From: Candidatus Sulfotelmatobacter sp.
GTDB lineage: Bacteria > Vulcanimicrobiota > Vulcanimicrobiia > Vulcanimicrobiales > Vulcanimicrobiaceae
DNA: 64,000 nt
Direction of reading: 5' to 3'
NCBI GenBank assembly: GCA_035504415.1
Contig: DATJRY010000011.1
Location: 558,001 to 622,000 of the forward strand
The notes beneath the pieces were generated by a model that saw only the letters and a list, made by a program, of their open reading frames with translations, did no database searches and was not told the DNA's origin. The translations under genes were made by a program, and so were the position numbers. Shown here in pieces: positions 16,457-25,325 of this stretch (positions are counted from its first letter, which is position 1; each line of letters begins with the position of its first letter).

Positions 16457-17950
16457 ATGGCCGTCATCCTCGCGCTCGACCAGGGCACGACGAGCTCGCG
16501 GGCGATCGTGTTCGACGCGCACGGCAAGATCGTCGCCTTCGAGCAGCAAGAGTTTCCGCAGCACTTCCCGCAGCCGGGCTGGGTCGAGCACGACGCCGCC
16601 GACATCTGGTCCTCGCAGCTGGCGGTGGCGCGCGGCGCGCTGCGCAAGGCGCGCCTCGGCGCGGCCGACGTGGCGTCGATCGGGATCACCAACCAGCGCG
16701 AGACGACGATCCTGTGGGAACGCGCCAGCGGCCGGCCGGTGGCGCGCGCGATCGTCTGGCAGGACCGGCGCACGGCGCCGCTCTGCGAGGAGCTCATCCG
16801 CCGCGGCTTGGGCGAGACGGTCACCGGGCGCACGGGTCTGTTGATCGACCCGTATTTCTCGGGCACCAAGATCGCGTGGCTGCTCGACAACGTTCCCGGT
16901 TTGCGCGGACGTGCCGAAGCGGGCGAGATCGCGTTCGGAACCGTCGACAGCTGGCTGATCTGGAACCTGACCGGCGGCAAGCGTCACGTCACCGATCTCA
17001 CCAACGCCTCGCGCACGATGTTGTTCGACATCCACACGCTGCAGTGGAGCGACGAGCTGCTGCGCGCGCTCGGCGTCCCCAGGAGCGTGCTGCCCGAGGT
17101 GCTGCCGTGCAGCGCGGATTTCGGAACCGCCGCGGCCGGCCACTTCGGCGGACCGATCGGCATCGGCGGCGTCGCCGGCGACCAACAGGCGGCGCTGGTC
17201 GGCCAAGCCGGTTTCGCGCGCGGGATGGCCAAGAACACCTACGGCACCGGTTCGTTCGTCGTGCTCAACACCGGCGATCAGGTCGTGCGCAGCACGCACG
17301 GGCTGCTCTCGACCATCGCGTTCGGTTTGCAGCCGGGCGCGGCGACGTACGCGCTCGAAGGCTCGATCTTCGTCACCGGCGCCGCGGTGCAGTGGCTGCG
17401 CGACGGTTTGGGCCTGTTCGAGCGCTCGGACGAAGTCGAGTTCCTGGCGCGGCAGGTCGACGACACCGGCGGGGTCTACTTCGTCCCCGCCTTCGCGGGT
17501 TTGGGCGCACCGTACTGGGATCCGTACGCGCGCGGCACGATCGTCGGCATCACTCGCGGGACGACGCGCGCGCATCTTGCGCGCGCCGCGCTGGAGGCGA
17601 TGGCGTACCAAACCGCCGACGTCATCGCGGAGATGGAGCGCGACGCGGGCGTGCGACTGACCGAGCTGCGCGTCGACGGCGGCGCGTCGGCCAACGACCT
17701 GACCATGCAGTTCCAAGCCGACCTGCTGGGCGTGCCCGTTTCGCGACCGGCGATCGTCGAGACGACCGCGCTCGGCGCGGCCTACTTGGCCGGCGTGCAC
17801 GCCGGCTACTGGGCCGACCTCGAGACCCTCGCCGAGCAGTGGCGCGAGGACAAACGATTCCTTCCGCAGCTGTCCGCCCAGCGCCGCACGGCGCTGCTCG
17901 AGCGCTGGCGCGACGCGGTCGAGCGCAGCCGCGGCTGGGCGCGCGCGTGA
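16457..17950 (+). CDS. glpK: glycerol kinase
   Basis: FGGY-family kinase phosphorylating glycerol to sn-glycerol 3-phosphate. Its 497 residues match the family. Motifs are '[17 protein letters not shown]' at the N-terminus, '[12 protein letters not shown]', '[11 protein letters not shown]', '[13 protein letters not shown]' and '[19 protein letters not shown]'. The stop overlaps the GTG of glpD, so kinase and dehydrogenase are translationally coupled. No glycerol facilitator (glpF) is present nearby. Confidence 0.97.
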   Translation: MAVILALDQGTTSSRAIVFDAHGKIVAFEQQEFPQHFPQPGWVEHDAADIWSSQLAVARGALRKARLGAADVASIGITNQRETTILWERASGRPVARAIVWQDRRTAPLCEELIRRGLGETVTGRTGLLIDPYFSGTKIAWLLDNVPGLRGRAEAGEIAFGTVDSWLIWNLTGGKRHVTDLTNASRTMLFDIHTLQWSDELLRALGVPRSVLPEVLPCSADFGTAAAGHFGGPIGIGGVAGDQQAALVGQAGFARGMAKNTYGTGSFVVLNTGDQVVRSTHGLLSTIAFGLQPGAATYALEGSIFVTGAAVQWLRDGLGLFERSDEVEFLARQVDDTGGVYFVPAFAGLGAPYWDPYARGTIVGITRGTTRAHLARAALEAMAYQTADVIAEMERDAGVRLTELRVDGGASANDLTMQFQADLLGVPVSRPAIVETTALGAAYLAGVHAGYWADLETLAEQWREDKRFLPQLSAQRRTALLERWRDAVERSRGWARA

Positions 17951-19512
17951 ACCGCGCCGACGGTTTGGCGCGGCTGGCCGCCGAGCGGTTCGACGTGCTG
18001 ATCGTCGGCGGCGGCGCGACGGGGTTGGGCGCCGCGGTCGACGCCGCCGCGCGCGGCTATCGCACCGCGCTGATCGAAGCGGACGACTTCGCGAAAGCGA
18101 CCTCCAGCCGCTCGACCAAGCTCGTCCACGGAGGCGTGCGCTACCTGCAGCAAGGCGACATCGGGTTGGTGCGCGAGGCGCTGCACGAACGCACCGCGCT
18201 CGTGCGCAACGCGCCGCACCTGGTGCACGACCGCGCCTTCGTCGTCCCGGCGTATCGCTGGCTCGAGCTGCCGTACTACGGCGCCGGCCTGGCCGCGTAC
18301 GACGTGCTGGCCGGCTGGAGCAACGCGTTTCCGCTCAGCCGGCTGGTCGGCCCGCGCGGCGCGCGCACGCTGATCCCGGGCTTGCGCGCGGACGGTCTCC
18401 ACGGCGCGATCGTCTATCACGACGGTCAGTTCGACGACGCGCGGCTGGCCGTCACGCTAGCGCGCACCGCCGTCGATCGCGGCGCGGCGGTGGCGAACTA
18501 CGTGCGCGCGACCGGCTTCGTCTACGCGGGTACGCGGATCGCCGGCGTGCGCGCGCGCGACGCCGAACGCGGCGACGAGCTCACGATCCGAGCGCGGGTC
18601 GTCGTCAACGCGGCCGGCATCTTCGTCGATGCGCTGCGGCGGCTCGACGTCCCGGACGCGCCCGCGCTGCTGACGCACAGCCGCGGCTCGCACATCGTCG
18701 TGCGCGCGAGCGCGCTGGGCGACGCGAACGCCGCGTTGCTCGTCCCCAAGACGCCCGACGGCCGCGTGCTGTTCGCCGTGCCGTGGCACGAGCACGTCGT
18801 CGTCGGCACCACCGACGTCCCGGCCCCGGTCGCGGAGCTCGACCCGCAGCCGACGCGAGCGGAGATCGCCTACATCCTCGAAACGGTGAACCGCTATCTC
18901 GCGCAGCCGCTCGACGAGTCCGACATCCTATCCGCGTGGGCGGGCCTGCGGCCGTTGGTCAACCGCGGCGCGGCCCGCACCGCCGCGCTCTCGCGCGAGC
19001 ACCTGATCGACGTGGCCGACTCCGGCTTGGTCACCATCACCGGCGGCAAGTGGACGACCTACCGCAAGATGGCCGCCGACGTCATCGACGTCGCGATGCG
19101 CGTCGGCGCGCTCGCACCGGCGCCGCCCGTGACGGAGCACCTGCCGCTGCACGGTGCGCTCGGACCCTTGCCGGCGCAGGAACGGCTGCACGTGTACGGC
19201 AGCGACGCGCCCGCGGTGCTGGCGCTCGAAGCCGCCGCGCCCGCCGCCGCCGCGCTGCTCGATCCGCGCTTGCCGTACACGCAGGCCGAGGTCACCTACG
19301 CGGCGCGAGCCGAGATGGCACGCACCGTCGACGACGTGCTGGCGCGCCGCACGCGCGCGCTGTTCCTCGACGCGGCGGCCGCGCGCGCCGGCGCGCCGCG
19401 CGTGGCCTCGCTGTTGGCGGCCGAGCTGGGGCGCGACGCCGGCTGGGAACGCGACCAGTTGGCCGCCTTCGACGCCCTGGCCGACCGTGCGGAGGCGCCG
19501 CCGGCCGCCTGA
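17947..19512 (+). CDS. glpD: aerobic glycerol-3-phosphate dehydrogenase
   Basis: Membrane-associated FAD enzyme oxidising glycerol 3-phosphate to dihydroxyacetone phosphate and passing electrons to quinone. The N-terminal dinucleotide motif is '[19 protein letters not shown]'. Other family motifs are '[17 protein letters not shown]', '[13 protein letters not shown]' and '[10 protein letters not shown]'. The C-terminal domain resembles DAO_C. The GTG at 17947 overlaps the glpK stop (GTGA) and gives 521 residues; the much longer open frame upstream is an out-of-phase reading of glcD and glpK. Confidence 0.95.
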   Translation: MNRADGLARLAAERFDVLIVGGGATGLGAAVDAAARGYRTALIEADDFAKATSSRSTKLVHGGVRYLQQGDIGLVREALHERTALVRNAPHLVHDRAFVVPAYRWLELPYYGAGLAAYDVLAGWSNAFPLSRLVGPRGARTLIPGLRADGLHGAIVYHDGQFDDARLAVTLARTAVDRGAAVANYVRATGFVYAGTRIAGVRARDAERGDELTIRARVVVNAAGIFVDALRRLDVPDAPALLTHSRGSHIVVRASALGDANAALLVPKTPDGRVLFAVPWHEHVVVGTTDVPAPVAELDPQPTRAEIAYILETVNRYLAQPLDESDILSAWAGLRPLVNRGAARTAALSREHLIDVADSGLVTITGGKWTTYRKMAADVIDVAMRVGALAPAPPVTEHLPLHGALGPLPAQERLHVYGSDAPAVLALEAAAPAAAALLDPRLPYTQAEVTYAARAEMARTVDDVLARRTRALFLDAAAARAGAPRVASLLAAELGRDAGWERDQLAAFDALADRAEAPPAA

Positions 19513-19640
19513 CGCCGCATCGGCGCCGGGCTGGCGTTCGCCGCGGCGGTCCCGCCGGCGCGACGCGACGATTCCGATCGTCGCGCCGGCCGGCGGCCGG
19601 GTGCGCATGTTCGAGACGGTGGTGCACGGCGTGCCGGCGG

Positions 19641-20927
19641 CTACGCCGCCACCTTCGTCTCCGTCTCGGTGAACGAGATGCCGCGGCGTTCCGGTCCGAT
19701 CAACGTCACGATGAACACGACCGCGAACACGGCCAGCATGATGATCTGCATGGCGTGACCGTAGTCGGCGCCCGCCGGCGGCGCCAACGGGAAGCTCTTG
19801 GTCGCGAAGAGCGCCTCCCATTGCGCCGCGAAGGCGGTGATCAGGTTTCCGAGCTGATAGGTGAAGCCCGGGAAGGTGCCGCGCACGTCGCCCGGCGAGA
19901 GCTCGTTGAGGTGCGCCGGGATGACGCCCCACGCGCCCTGCACGAAGAACTGCATGATGAACGCGCCGACGGCGAGCAGCAGCGGCGTCTGTGCGCCGGT
20001 CCAAATGGCGATGCTGCAGGCGCCGAGCGCGCAGCAGATGCAGATGGTCAGCTTGCGGCCGATGCGTTGCGAGAGCGCACCGAGCAGCGTTCCGCCCACG
20101 ATCGCGCCGACGTTCATCACGACGGTGACGTTCTGCACCGTGTGCTGATCGAAACCGCGCTGCACGCGCAAGAACGTCGGGTAGAGGTCCTGCGAACCGT
20201 GCGACATGAAGTTGAACGCCGCCATCAGCACGATCGCGAACACGTACAGCAGCGGGTTGCGCAAGATCGAGCGCAACAAATTGCCGTGCTCGCCCAGCTT
20301 GCGGTGCTGCCCCGCCTCCCAGACCGGTGACTCTTGCACGGTCGAGCGGATGTAGAGCACCAGCAGCGCCGGCAGCACGCCGACCCAGAACATCCCGCGC
20401 CAGCCGATCAGGTTGAAGAACTGGCCGAACACGAGCGCCGCGATCAGGTAGCCGAACGCGTAGCCCTGCTGGATGATCCCGGATGCGACGCCGCGGGCTT
20501 CGGCCGGCAGCGTCTCGAGCGCGAGTGCCGCGCCCACGCCCCACTCGCCGCCCATCGCGATGCCGTACAGACAGCGCAGCACGAGCAGCGCGGTGAAGGT
20601 CGGCGCGAAGCCGCTGAGCAGCTCGAAGAGCGAGTAGAGCAGGATGCTCGCCATCAGCGGACCGCGTCGCCCGAAGCGGTCGGCCAGCATGCCGAAGATG
20701 AGCGCGCCGACCGGGCGGAACATCAGCGTGAGCGTGATCAGCCACGCGGCGGTCGGGATGTTCGGGGTGCCGTCGAGTTTGACGACACCCAGATCCTTGG
20801 CGATGTCGGCCAGGACGAACGTCACCAAGAAGAAGTCGAACGCGTCCAGCGTCCAACCGAGGAAGGCCGCGATGAACGCTCGCCACTGCCGGGCGTTCAG
20901 CGTGGCGAGTGGAGCAAAGATCGCCAT
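19641..20927 (-). CDS. SHS-family lactate/carboxylate MFS transporter
   Basis: A 12-TM MFS symporter of the sialate:H+ symporter group that includes Jen1-type lactate permeases. Its 428 residues begin close to 'FLGWTLDAFDFFLVTFVLAD', the typical first helix. 'GMLADRFGRRGPLMASI' and 'GGEWGVGAALALETLPAEAR' follow, and family motifs continue to the C-terminus. With a GlcD-type oxidase and an Ldh_2 dehydrogenase nearby, uptake of lactate is the likely role, though other monocarboxylates are possible. The ATG at 20927 follows a -10-like box by 7 nt with no Shine-Dalgarno sequence. It is convergent with glpD. Confidence 0.88.
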   Translation of the reverse strand: MAIFAPLATLNARQWRAFIAAFLGWTLDAFDFFLVTFVLADIAKDLGVVKLDGTPNIPTAAWLITLTLMFRPVGALIFGMLADRFGRRGPLMASILLYSLFELLSGFAPTFTALLVLRCLYGIAMGGEWGVGAALALETLPAEARGVASGIIQQGYAFGYLIAALVFGQFFNLIGWRGMFWVGVLPALLVLYIRSTVQESPVWEAGQHRKLGEHGNLLRSILRNPLLYVFAIVLMAAFNFMSHGSQDLYPTFLRVQRGFDQHTVQNVTVVMNVGAIVGGTLLGALSQRIGRKLTICICCALGACSIAIWTGAQTPLLLAVGAFIMQFFVQGAWGVIPAHLNELSPGDVRGTFPGFTYQLGNLITAFAAQWEALFATKSFPLAPPAGADYGHAMQIIMLAVFAVVFIVTLIGPERRGISFTETETKVAA

Positions 20928-20934
20928 GTCGGTC

Positions 20935-20940
20935 GGTATA
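20935..20940 (-). promoter_or_regulatory. -10 box of the lactate permease gene (leaderless candidate)
   Basis: On the minus strand TATACC lies 7 nt ahead of the ATG at 20927, inside the 8-bp palindrome GGTATACC. Transcription would start at or within a base or two of the start codon. I could not find a good -35 at 17 nt. Confidence 0.4.
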
Positions 20941-21014
20941 CCACACCGGCGGATCGAGCCTTCTCGCGCGCGCCGCGAGCCGGGGAATCGCTTCCCGCTG
21001 ACCGGGAGCGGCCG

Positions 21015-21392
21015 CTAGGGCAGGTCGTCCAAGAGTGCCCACGCCTCGGCGTCGGCCGCGTCGAACGTCTGCTCGCCGTCGACGCACCGGTCGTAGGCCG
21101 CGGCGATGCGGCGCTTGACGTCGGTCCGTGCCCGTTCGCGCTCGAAGTCGCGGTCGGTGGGCCGGTACATCGTCACGTAGACGGCGAAGTTCTCGCGCGC
21201 TTCGCGCAGGGCGTAGTCGCTGTTGACCCCGCCGACCACGACGTCGGGTCGCGGTGCGCCGGGCCGCGTGCGCTCGGCGTCGTCCTGGCCGTCGTCCTCC
21301 CAACCGCACAGCGGGCAGATCTCGAACGCGCCGCGCCCGTTGATGGTCGGGTAGCCGCAGCACGGGCAGGTCGAGCGCGCGCCTTCGCGCAC
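21015..21392 (-). CDS. cysteine-rich CPCC-domain protein
   Basis: A 125-residue soluble protein with two zinc-ribbon-like pairs, 'CPCCGYPTINGRGAFEICPL' followed by CGWEDDGQDD, the pattern of the small 'cysteine-rich CPCC' family. 'NSDYALREARENFAVY' matches the family's conserved helix. Function unknown; the fold suggests metal binding. The frame continues open upstream without ATG, GTG or TTG up to the arginase stop (about 30 residues reading LSFDRAAFELRRATFDDV), and that stretch looks protein-like. The true start may therefore be non-canonical, with translation coupled to the arginase gene. I give the GTG at 21392. Confidence 0.7.
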   Translation of the reverse strand: MREGARSTCPCCGYPTINGRGAFEICPLCGWEDDGQDDAERTRPGAPRPDVVVGGVNSDYALREARENFAVYVTMYRPTDRDFERERARTDVKRRIAAAYDRCVDGEQTFDAADAEAWALLDDLP

Positions 21393-21484
21393 CTGCAGCG
21401 CGACCCGCTGCTCGGGCGTAAGGTCGGGGGCGAGGACGTCGTCGAAGGTCGCGCGACGCAGCTCGAACGCGGCCCGATCGAAGC

Positions 21485-22393
21485 TCAGAGCGTCGTCTTC
21501 CCGAGCGCGGAGAGGATCAGCTCGACGGCCAGGATCGCGGTTTGGTTCTCGCGGTCCAGGATGGGGTTGATCTCCGTGATCTCCAGCGAGCCGAGCGTTC
21601 CCGAGGCCGCCACGCCTTCCATCAACAGGTGCGCTTCGCGGTAGGTGATGCCGCCGCGCACCGGCGTTCCGACGCCCGGCGCTTCTTGCGGGTCGACGCC
21701 GTCCATGTCGAACGAGACGTGCACCGACTCGGGCCCGTCGGCGACGATCGCGAGCGCCTCTTCGAGGACGCGGCTCATCCCGAGGCGATCGACGTCCGCC
21801 ATCGTGAACGCCTTCACGCCCAGCTCGCGAATGATCGCCTTCTCGCCGTCGTCGACGTCGCGCAAGCCGATGAAGGCCATGCGTTTGGGATCGACGGCGT
21901 GTTCCTGCAACGCGAAGTGGACCGGCATCCCGTGCACGTTGCCGGACGGGGAGGTCAGCGGCGTGTTGATGTCCCCGTGCGCGTCGACCCAGATGACGCC
22001 CGGCGCGCGCCCGCGCGCTTTGGCCACGCCGGTGATCGTTCCCATCGCGATCGAGTGATCGCCGCCGAGCACGAGCGGAAATCCGCCGCCCGCGATGATC
22101 TCCTCCACCAATACGGCCAACTCGTCGCAGACCGCCTTGATGATCGGGAAGTACTTCGCGTTCTGCTCCGCAACGGTGGCCGACTCGGGCACCGGCACCC
22201 GCAAGTTCCCGTGATCGCTGACCGTGAACCCAAGCTTCTCGAGCGACTCTTTGAGGCGCGCGTAGCGAATCGCGGACGGCCCCATGTCGACCCCGCGCCG
22301 GTCGGCGCCCAGGTCCATCGGCACGCCGACGACGTCGACCCGCCCGACCCGCTTGGCCGGTCGACGGAGCTGCGGGCTCACCTCGGTCTGCAT
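21485..22393 (-). CDS. arginase / ureohydrolase
   Basis: Manganese-dependent hydrolase of the arginase-agmatinase family. Its 302 residues carry all metal-ligand motifs: 'VLGGDHSIAMGTITG', 'WVDAHGDINTP' and 'SFDMDGVDPQEAPG'. The N-terminus 'DVVGVPMDLGADRRGVDMGP' and the 'DHGNL' segment match RocF-type arginases better than agmatinases, so arginine to ornithine plus urea is the likely reaction. I start at the ATG at 22393; an upstream in-frame extension is low complexity. No ornithine-handling gene or urease is adjacent. Confidence 0.9.
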   Translation of the reverse strand: MQTEVSPQLRRPAKRVGRVDVVGVPMDLGADRRGVDMGPSAIRYARLKESLEKLGFTVSDHGNLRVPVPESATVAEQNAKYFPIIKAVCDELAVLVEEIIAGGGFPLVLGGDHSIAMGTITGVAKARGRAPGVIWVDAHGDINTPLTSPSGNVHGMPVHFALQEHAVDPKRMAFIGLRDVDDGEKAIIRELGVKAFTMADVDRLGMSRVLEEALAIVADGPESVHVSFDMDGVDPQEAPGVGTPVRGGITYREAHLLMEGVAASGTLGSLEITEINPILDRENQTAILAVELILSALGKTTL

Positions 22394-22566
22394 GCCCCCA
22401 GCTTCGCCGGAGAGGCTGCCCGCCTCCCGGGCGCCATGACCCGGCGTCATGCTTCGGCCCCCGCGGTGCTCCGGCGCGCCGACTGCCGGAACTGCTAGCC
22501 GCGTTGCGATTGACGTACCGGCACGCGCGCGCCTACCATCGTTCAGACGAGACGGAGTGAATTGCC

Positions 22567-23016
22567 ATGCGTTCTTCCTTGCTTGCGGCGAGCGTCGCCG
22601 TCGCGCTCGCGCTGTGCGGATGCAGCGCGGCGAGCGGGCCCGGCACGAACGTGTGCAGCACGCCGCCGATTCCGATCGTTCAGCTCGCCTCACCGCCCGG
22701 CGGCAGCACGGGCGTGAGCCCGAGCATCGGCGAGCTCGTCCTCGCGGAGAGCAGCCCGACGGTCGGGAACGTCACGGTGACCGTCAGCTCGCCGGCCGGA
22801 ACGATCGTCTCGGGGGCGACGCCCACGAGCGCGCCCTCGCCGCTGCCGAGTCCGCTGGCCTCGCCGCTGCCGGGGACGATCGTCTATTTCAGCATCGGCG
22901 TGCCCGTGCTGAGCGCGAACACGAGCTACACCGTCCGCGCGACCTATTCGGTCGGCGGCTCCGGTGCGTGCCCGACCTCGTTTCCGATGACCGCCGGCTC
23001 GTTCACGACCGGATAG
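22567..23016 (+). CDS. small lipoprotein with Ig-like domain
   Basis: A 149-residue exported protein with a signal peptide ending in a lipobox (ALALCGCSAA). A Ser/Pro-rich domain follows with a pattern resembling bacterial Ig-like repeats: 'PPGGSTGVSPSIGELVLAES' near the start and 'NTSYTVRATYSVGG' near the end. Two cysteines (CST, ACPTS) may form a disulfide. ATG at 22567 preceded by GGAG. No enzymatic motif is visible. It converges on the AI-2E exporter gene. Confidence 0.75.
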   Translation: MRSSLLAASVAVALALCGCSAASGPGTNVCSTPPIPIVQLASPPGGSTGVSPSIGELVLAESSPTVGNVTVTVSSPAGTIVSGATPTSAPSPLPSPLASPLPGTIVYFSIGVPVLSANTSYTVRATYSVGGSGACPTSFPMTAGSFTTG

Positions 23017-23022
23017 ACGCGC

Positions 23023-24225
23023 TCACGGCCGGCGCGCGCGCCGCGCCGAACGGGCCGGTTCCTTCGGCAACGCCGTTTCGTCGCGCGGCTCTTTGGTGAC
23101 CGCGGGCTGCGCCTCGGTGCGCGACACCGGATGCGGCAGCAGCGCGCGCAGCACGACGCGGATCATCGCCGCGGCGGGCACCGCGAGGAACGTCCCGACC
23201 AGGCCGAACAACTCGCTGCCGCCGAGGATCGCCAGCAAGATCCAGAACGGCGAGAGGCCGACGTTCTCCTTGAGGACGCGCGGCGCGATGAAGTTGCCGT
23301 CGATCTGGTGGATGAGGGCGATGAGCCCGGCGACGACCAGCGCGTTGATCGGGCCGTTGTACGCGAACGCCAGCGCGACGGCGGGCACGAACGCGACCAC
23401 CGCGCCGGCATACGGGATGAAGTTCAGCGCGCCCGAGACGACCCCGATCAGCAGCGCGTACGGCACGTGCATCACGAACAGCATGAGGGTGAGCATCGCG
23501 CCCAAGATCGAGCCGTCGATCAGCTGGCCGCGAATGAAGCCGCCGACGACCGAGTCCAGCTCGCCGATGATCACCTCGGCCTTGTGGCGGGCCGCGCCGC
23601 GCGTCGGGAAGATCGCGAGGAAGCCTTTCTTGAGGTTCTCCGCGTCGAGCAGCATGTAGGCCGCCAGTACCGGGACCACGACGATCGTCGCGATGACCGA
23701 GATCGTCGAGAGCACGACGGCCAGCGTCTTGGTCGCGGTGCTGAACGCGTTGACGGTGATGAAGTGTTGGATCTGGGCGGGGATCGTGGCCAGGTAGCCG
23801 CGTTCGCTGGGCGTGAGCCAGCGCAGCACCGGCGTGTGGGGATCGGCGAACAGCAGCGAGTAGCGGGTGACCAGACCCGGCAGTGCTTTGGCGACGCTCT
23901 GCATGTCGCTCACCAGCGGTGGGATCAGCAGCTGCAAGATCGCCGCGCCGACGATCGCGATCAACAAGTACACCAGCAGCACGGCGACGCCCAGCGGCAA
24001 GCGTTCGTTCAGACGCCGCACCAGCGGGAAGATCATGTACGCGAAGAACAGCGCGACCACGAACAGAAGCGCGGTCGCCTTGACGTTGCCCAGGAACTCC
24101 AGCACGCCCACGGTGAGGTAGATCGCGACCGCGATCAGCCCCAGCGTCTTGAGCCAGAAGGTCACGTTGCGCTCGGCGCGCGAGACCCGGCGGCGCGGGC
24201 GGAGGTTGGTGGGATCGGCGCTCAT
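23023..24225 (-). CDS. AI-2E family transporter (PerM/TqsA-like)
   Basis: A 400-residue polytopic membrane protein of the AI-2 exporter superfamily, with about 7-8 helices in the typical arrangement. An N-terminal helix pair is followed by a long soluble loop 'LLIPPLVSDMQSVAKALPGL'. The conserved 'VVGGFIRGQLIDGSILGAML' then leads to 'ALNFIPYAGAVVAFVPAV' and 'LIALIHQIDGNFIAPRVLKE'. Members export autoinducer-2, ions or unknown solutes, so the substrate is open. The C-terminus is basic and Ala/Arg-rich. The ATG at 24225 has GAGAGG upstream; the longer open frame is antisense to the BMP gene. Confidence 0.88.
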   Translation of the reverse strand: MSADPTNLRPRRRVSRAERNVTFWLKTLGLIAVAIYLTVGVLEFLGNVKATALLFVVALFFAYMIFPLVRRLNERLPLGVAVLLVYLLIAIVGAAILQLLIPPLVSDMQSVAKALPGLVTRYSLLFADPHTPVLRWLTPSERGYLATIPAQIQHFITVNAFSTATKTLAVVLSTISVIATIVVVPVLAAYMLLDAENLKKGFLAIFPTRGAARHKAEVIIGELDSVVGGFIRGQLIDGSILGAMLTLMLFVMHVPYALLIGVVSGALNFIPYAGAVVAFVPAVALAFAYNGPINALVVAGLIALIHQIDGNFIAPRVLKENVGLSPFWILLAILGGSELFGLVGTFLAVPAAAMIRVVLRALLPHPVSRTEAQPAVTKEPRDETALPKEPARSARRARRP

Positions 24226-24285
24226 TCCGACCTCTCTTCCGCAGGACGGAGAGGCCGCCCCGTCCCGACGTCGTAGGAGGGGCCG

Positions 24286-25314
24286 ATGCCCGCCCCCACG
24301 CGCGCGGCCTTCCTCGGCCTCGCGCTCGTTCCGCTCGCCGCCGGCCTGGCGGACTGCGCCTCGAAGCGGTTTCCACCCGGCGTGCTGCGGGTGGGGATGG
24401 TGACGGACGTCGGCGGCCTGGGTGACCACTCGTTCAACGACTCTGCCTACGCCGGCTTGCTGCGCGCGCACCGCGAGCTGGGCGTCGCGACCACCGTCCT
24501 GGAGTCGAGCTCGGCGGCTGACTATCAAGTCAACATGACGGTATTGGCCAACAAAGAGTTCGACGTCATCTTCGCGATCGGCTTCCTGATGGCCGAGGAC
24601 GTCAGCGAGGTGGCGCAGCGGTACGTGCAGCGCCACTTCGGGATCATCGACGCCGTCGTCGACTTGCCCAACGTCACCTCGGTGACGTTCAAGGAAGAGG
24701 AAGGCTCGTTCTTGGCCGGCGCGCTCGCCGCGATGGTGACCAAGACCAAGACGATCGCGTTTCTGGGCGGCGTCGATCTGCCGCTGCTGCGCAAGTTCGA
24801 GGCAGGCTACACCGCCGGCGCGCGCGAGGTCGATCCCACCGTCAAGACGCTGGTCAAGTACGTCGGTTCGTTCGACGACGTCGCCTCGGGCAAGGAGCTG
24901 GCCCAGGTGCTCTACGACGAAGGCGCCGACATCATCTACTGCGCGGCCGGCAAAGCCGGGCTGGGCGCGATCGACGCCGCCAAGCAGCGTCCCGGCGCCT
25001 ACATCATCGGCGTCGACTCCGACCAGGACGCGCTGGCGCCGGGCAAAATCCTCACCTCGATGGTCAAACGGGTCGACATCGGGGTCTTCCGCGTCTGCGA
25101 AGCGCTGGTGAAGCACCGCCCGCTGCCGGGTCACCTGGTGCTGGGGTTGGCGCAAGGCGGCGTCGGGTTGACCGACTTCACGTACACGCGCAGCGTCGTC
25201 ACGCCGCCGAAGATCGCCGAGCTCGACAAGCTGCGCGCGGCGATCATCGCCGGCAAGATCGTCGTGCCGTCCACGCGGGAGGGACTCGCATCGTTCACGC
25301 GCGTCCAGCTCTGA
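24286..25314 (+). CDS. BMP family ABC transporter substrate-binding protein
   Basis: Periplasmic or membrane-anchored binding protein of the BMP/PnrA family, typically binding purine nucleosides. The 342 residues start with a signal-like segment ending in LADC, a weak lipobox. The domain follows: 'VGMVTDVGGLGDHSFNDSAY', 'FAIGFLMAEDVSEVA', 'VTFKEEEGSFLAGALAAM', 'YIIGVDSDQDALAPGKILTS'. A strong ribosome-binding site TAGGAGGGG precedes the ATG. It is the first gene of a four-gene importer operon. Confidence 0.93.
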   Translation: MPAPTRAAFLGLALVPLAAGLADCASKRFPPGVLRVGMVTDVGGLGDHSFNDSAYAGLLRAHRELGVATTVLESSSAADYQVNMTVLANKEFDVIFAIGFLMAEDVSEVAQRYVQRHFGIIDAVVDLPNVTSVTFKEEEGSFLAGALAAMVTKTKTIAFLGGVDLPLLRKFEAGYTAGAREVDPTVKTLVKYVGSFDDVASGKELAQVLYDEGADIIYCAAGKAGLGAIDAAKQRPGAYIIGVDSDQDALAPGKILTSMVKRVDIGVFRVCEALVKHRPLPGHLVLGLAQGGVGLTDFTYTRSVVTPPKIAELDKLRAAIIAGKIVVPSTREGLASFTRVQL

Positions 25315-25325
25315 GGCTGATCGGC

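Noticed and set aside
14836-17946. 1558-codon open frame ending in GlpD
   Set aside because: Its first 1000 codons are an Arg/Ala-rich out-of-phase reading of glcD and glpK; only the last 521 codons are protein-like.
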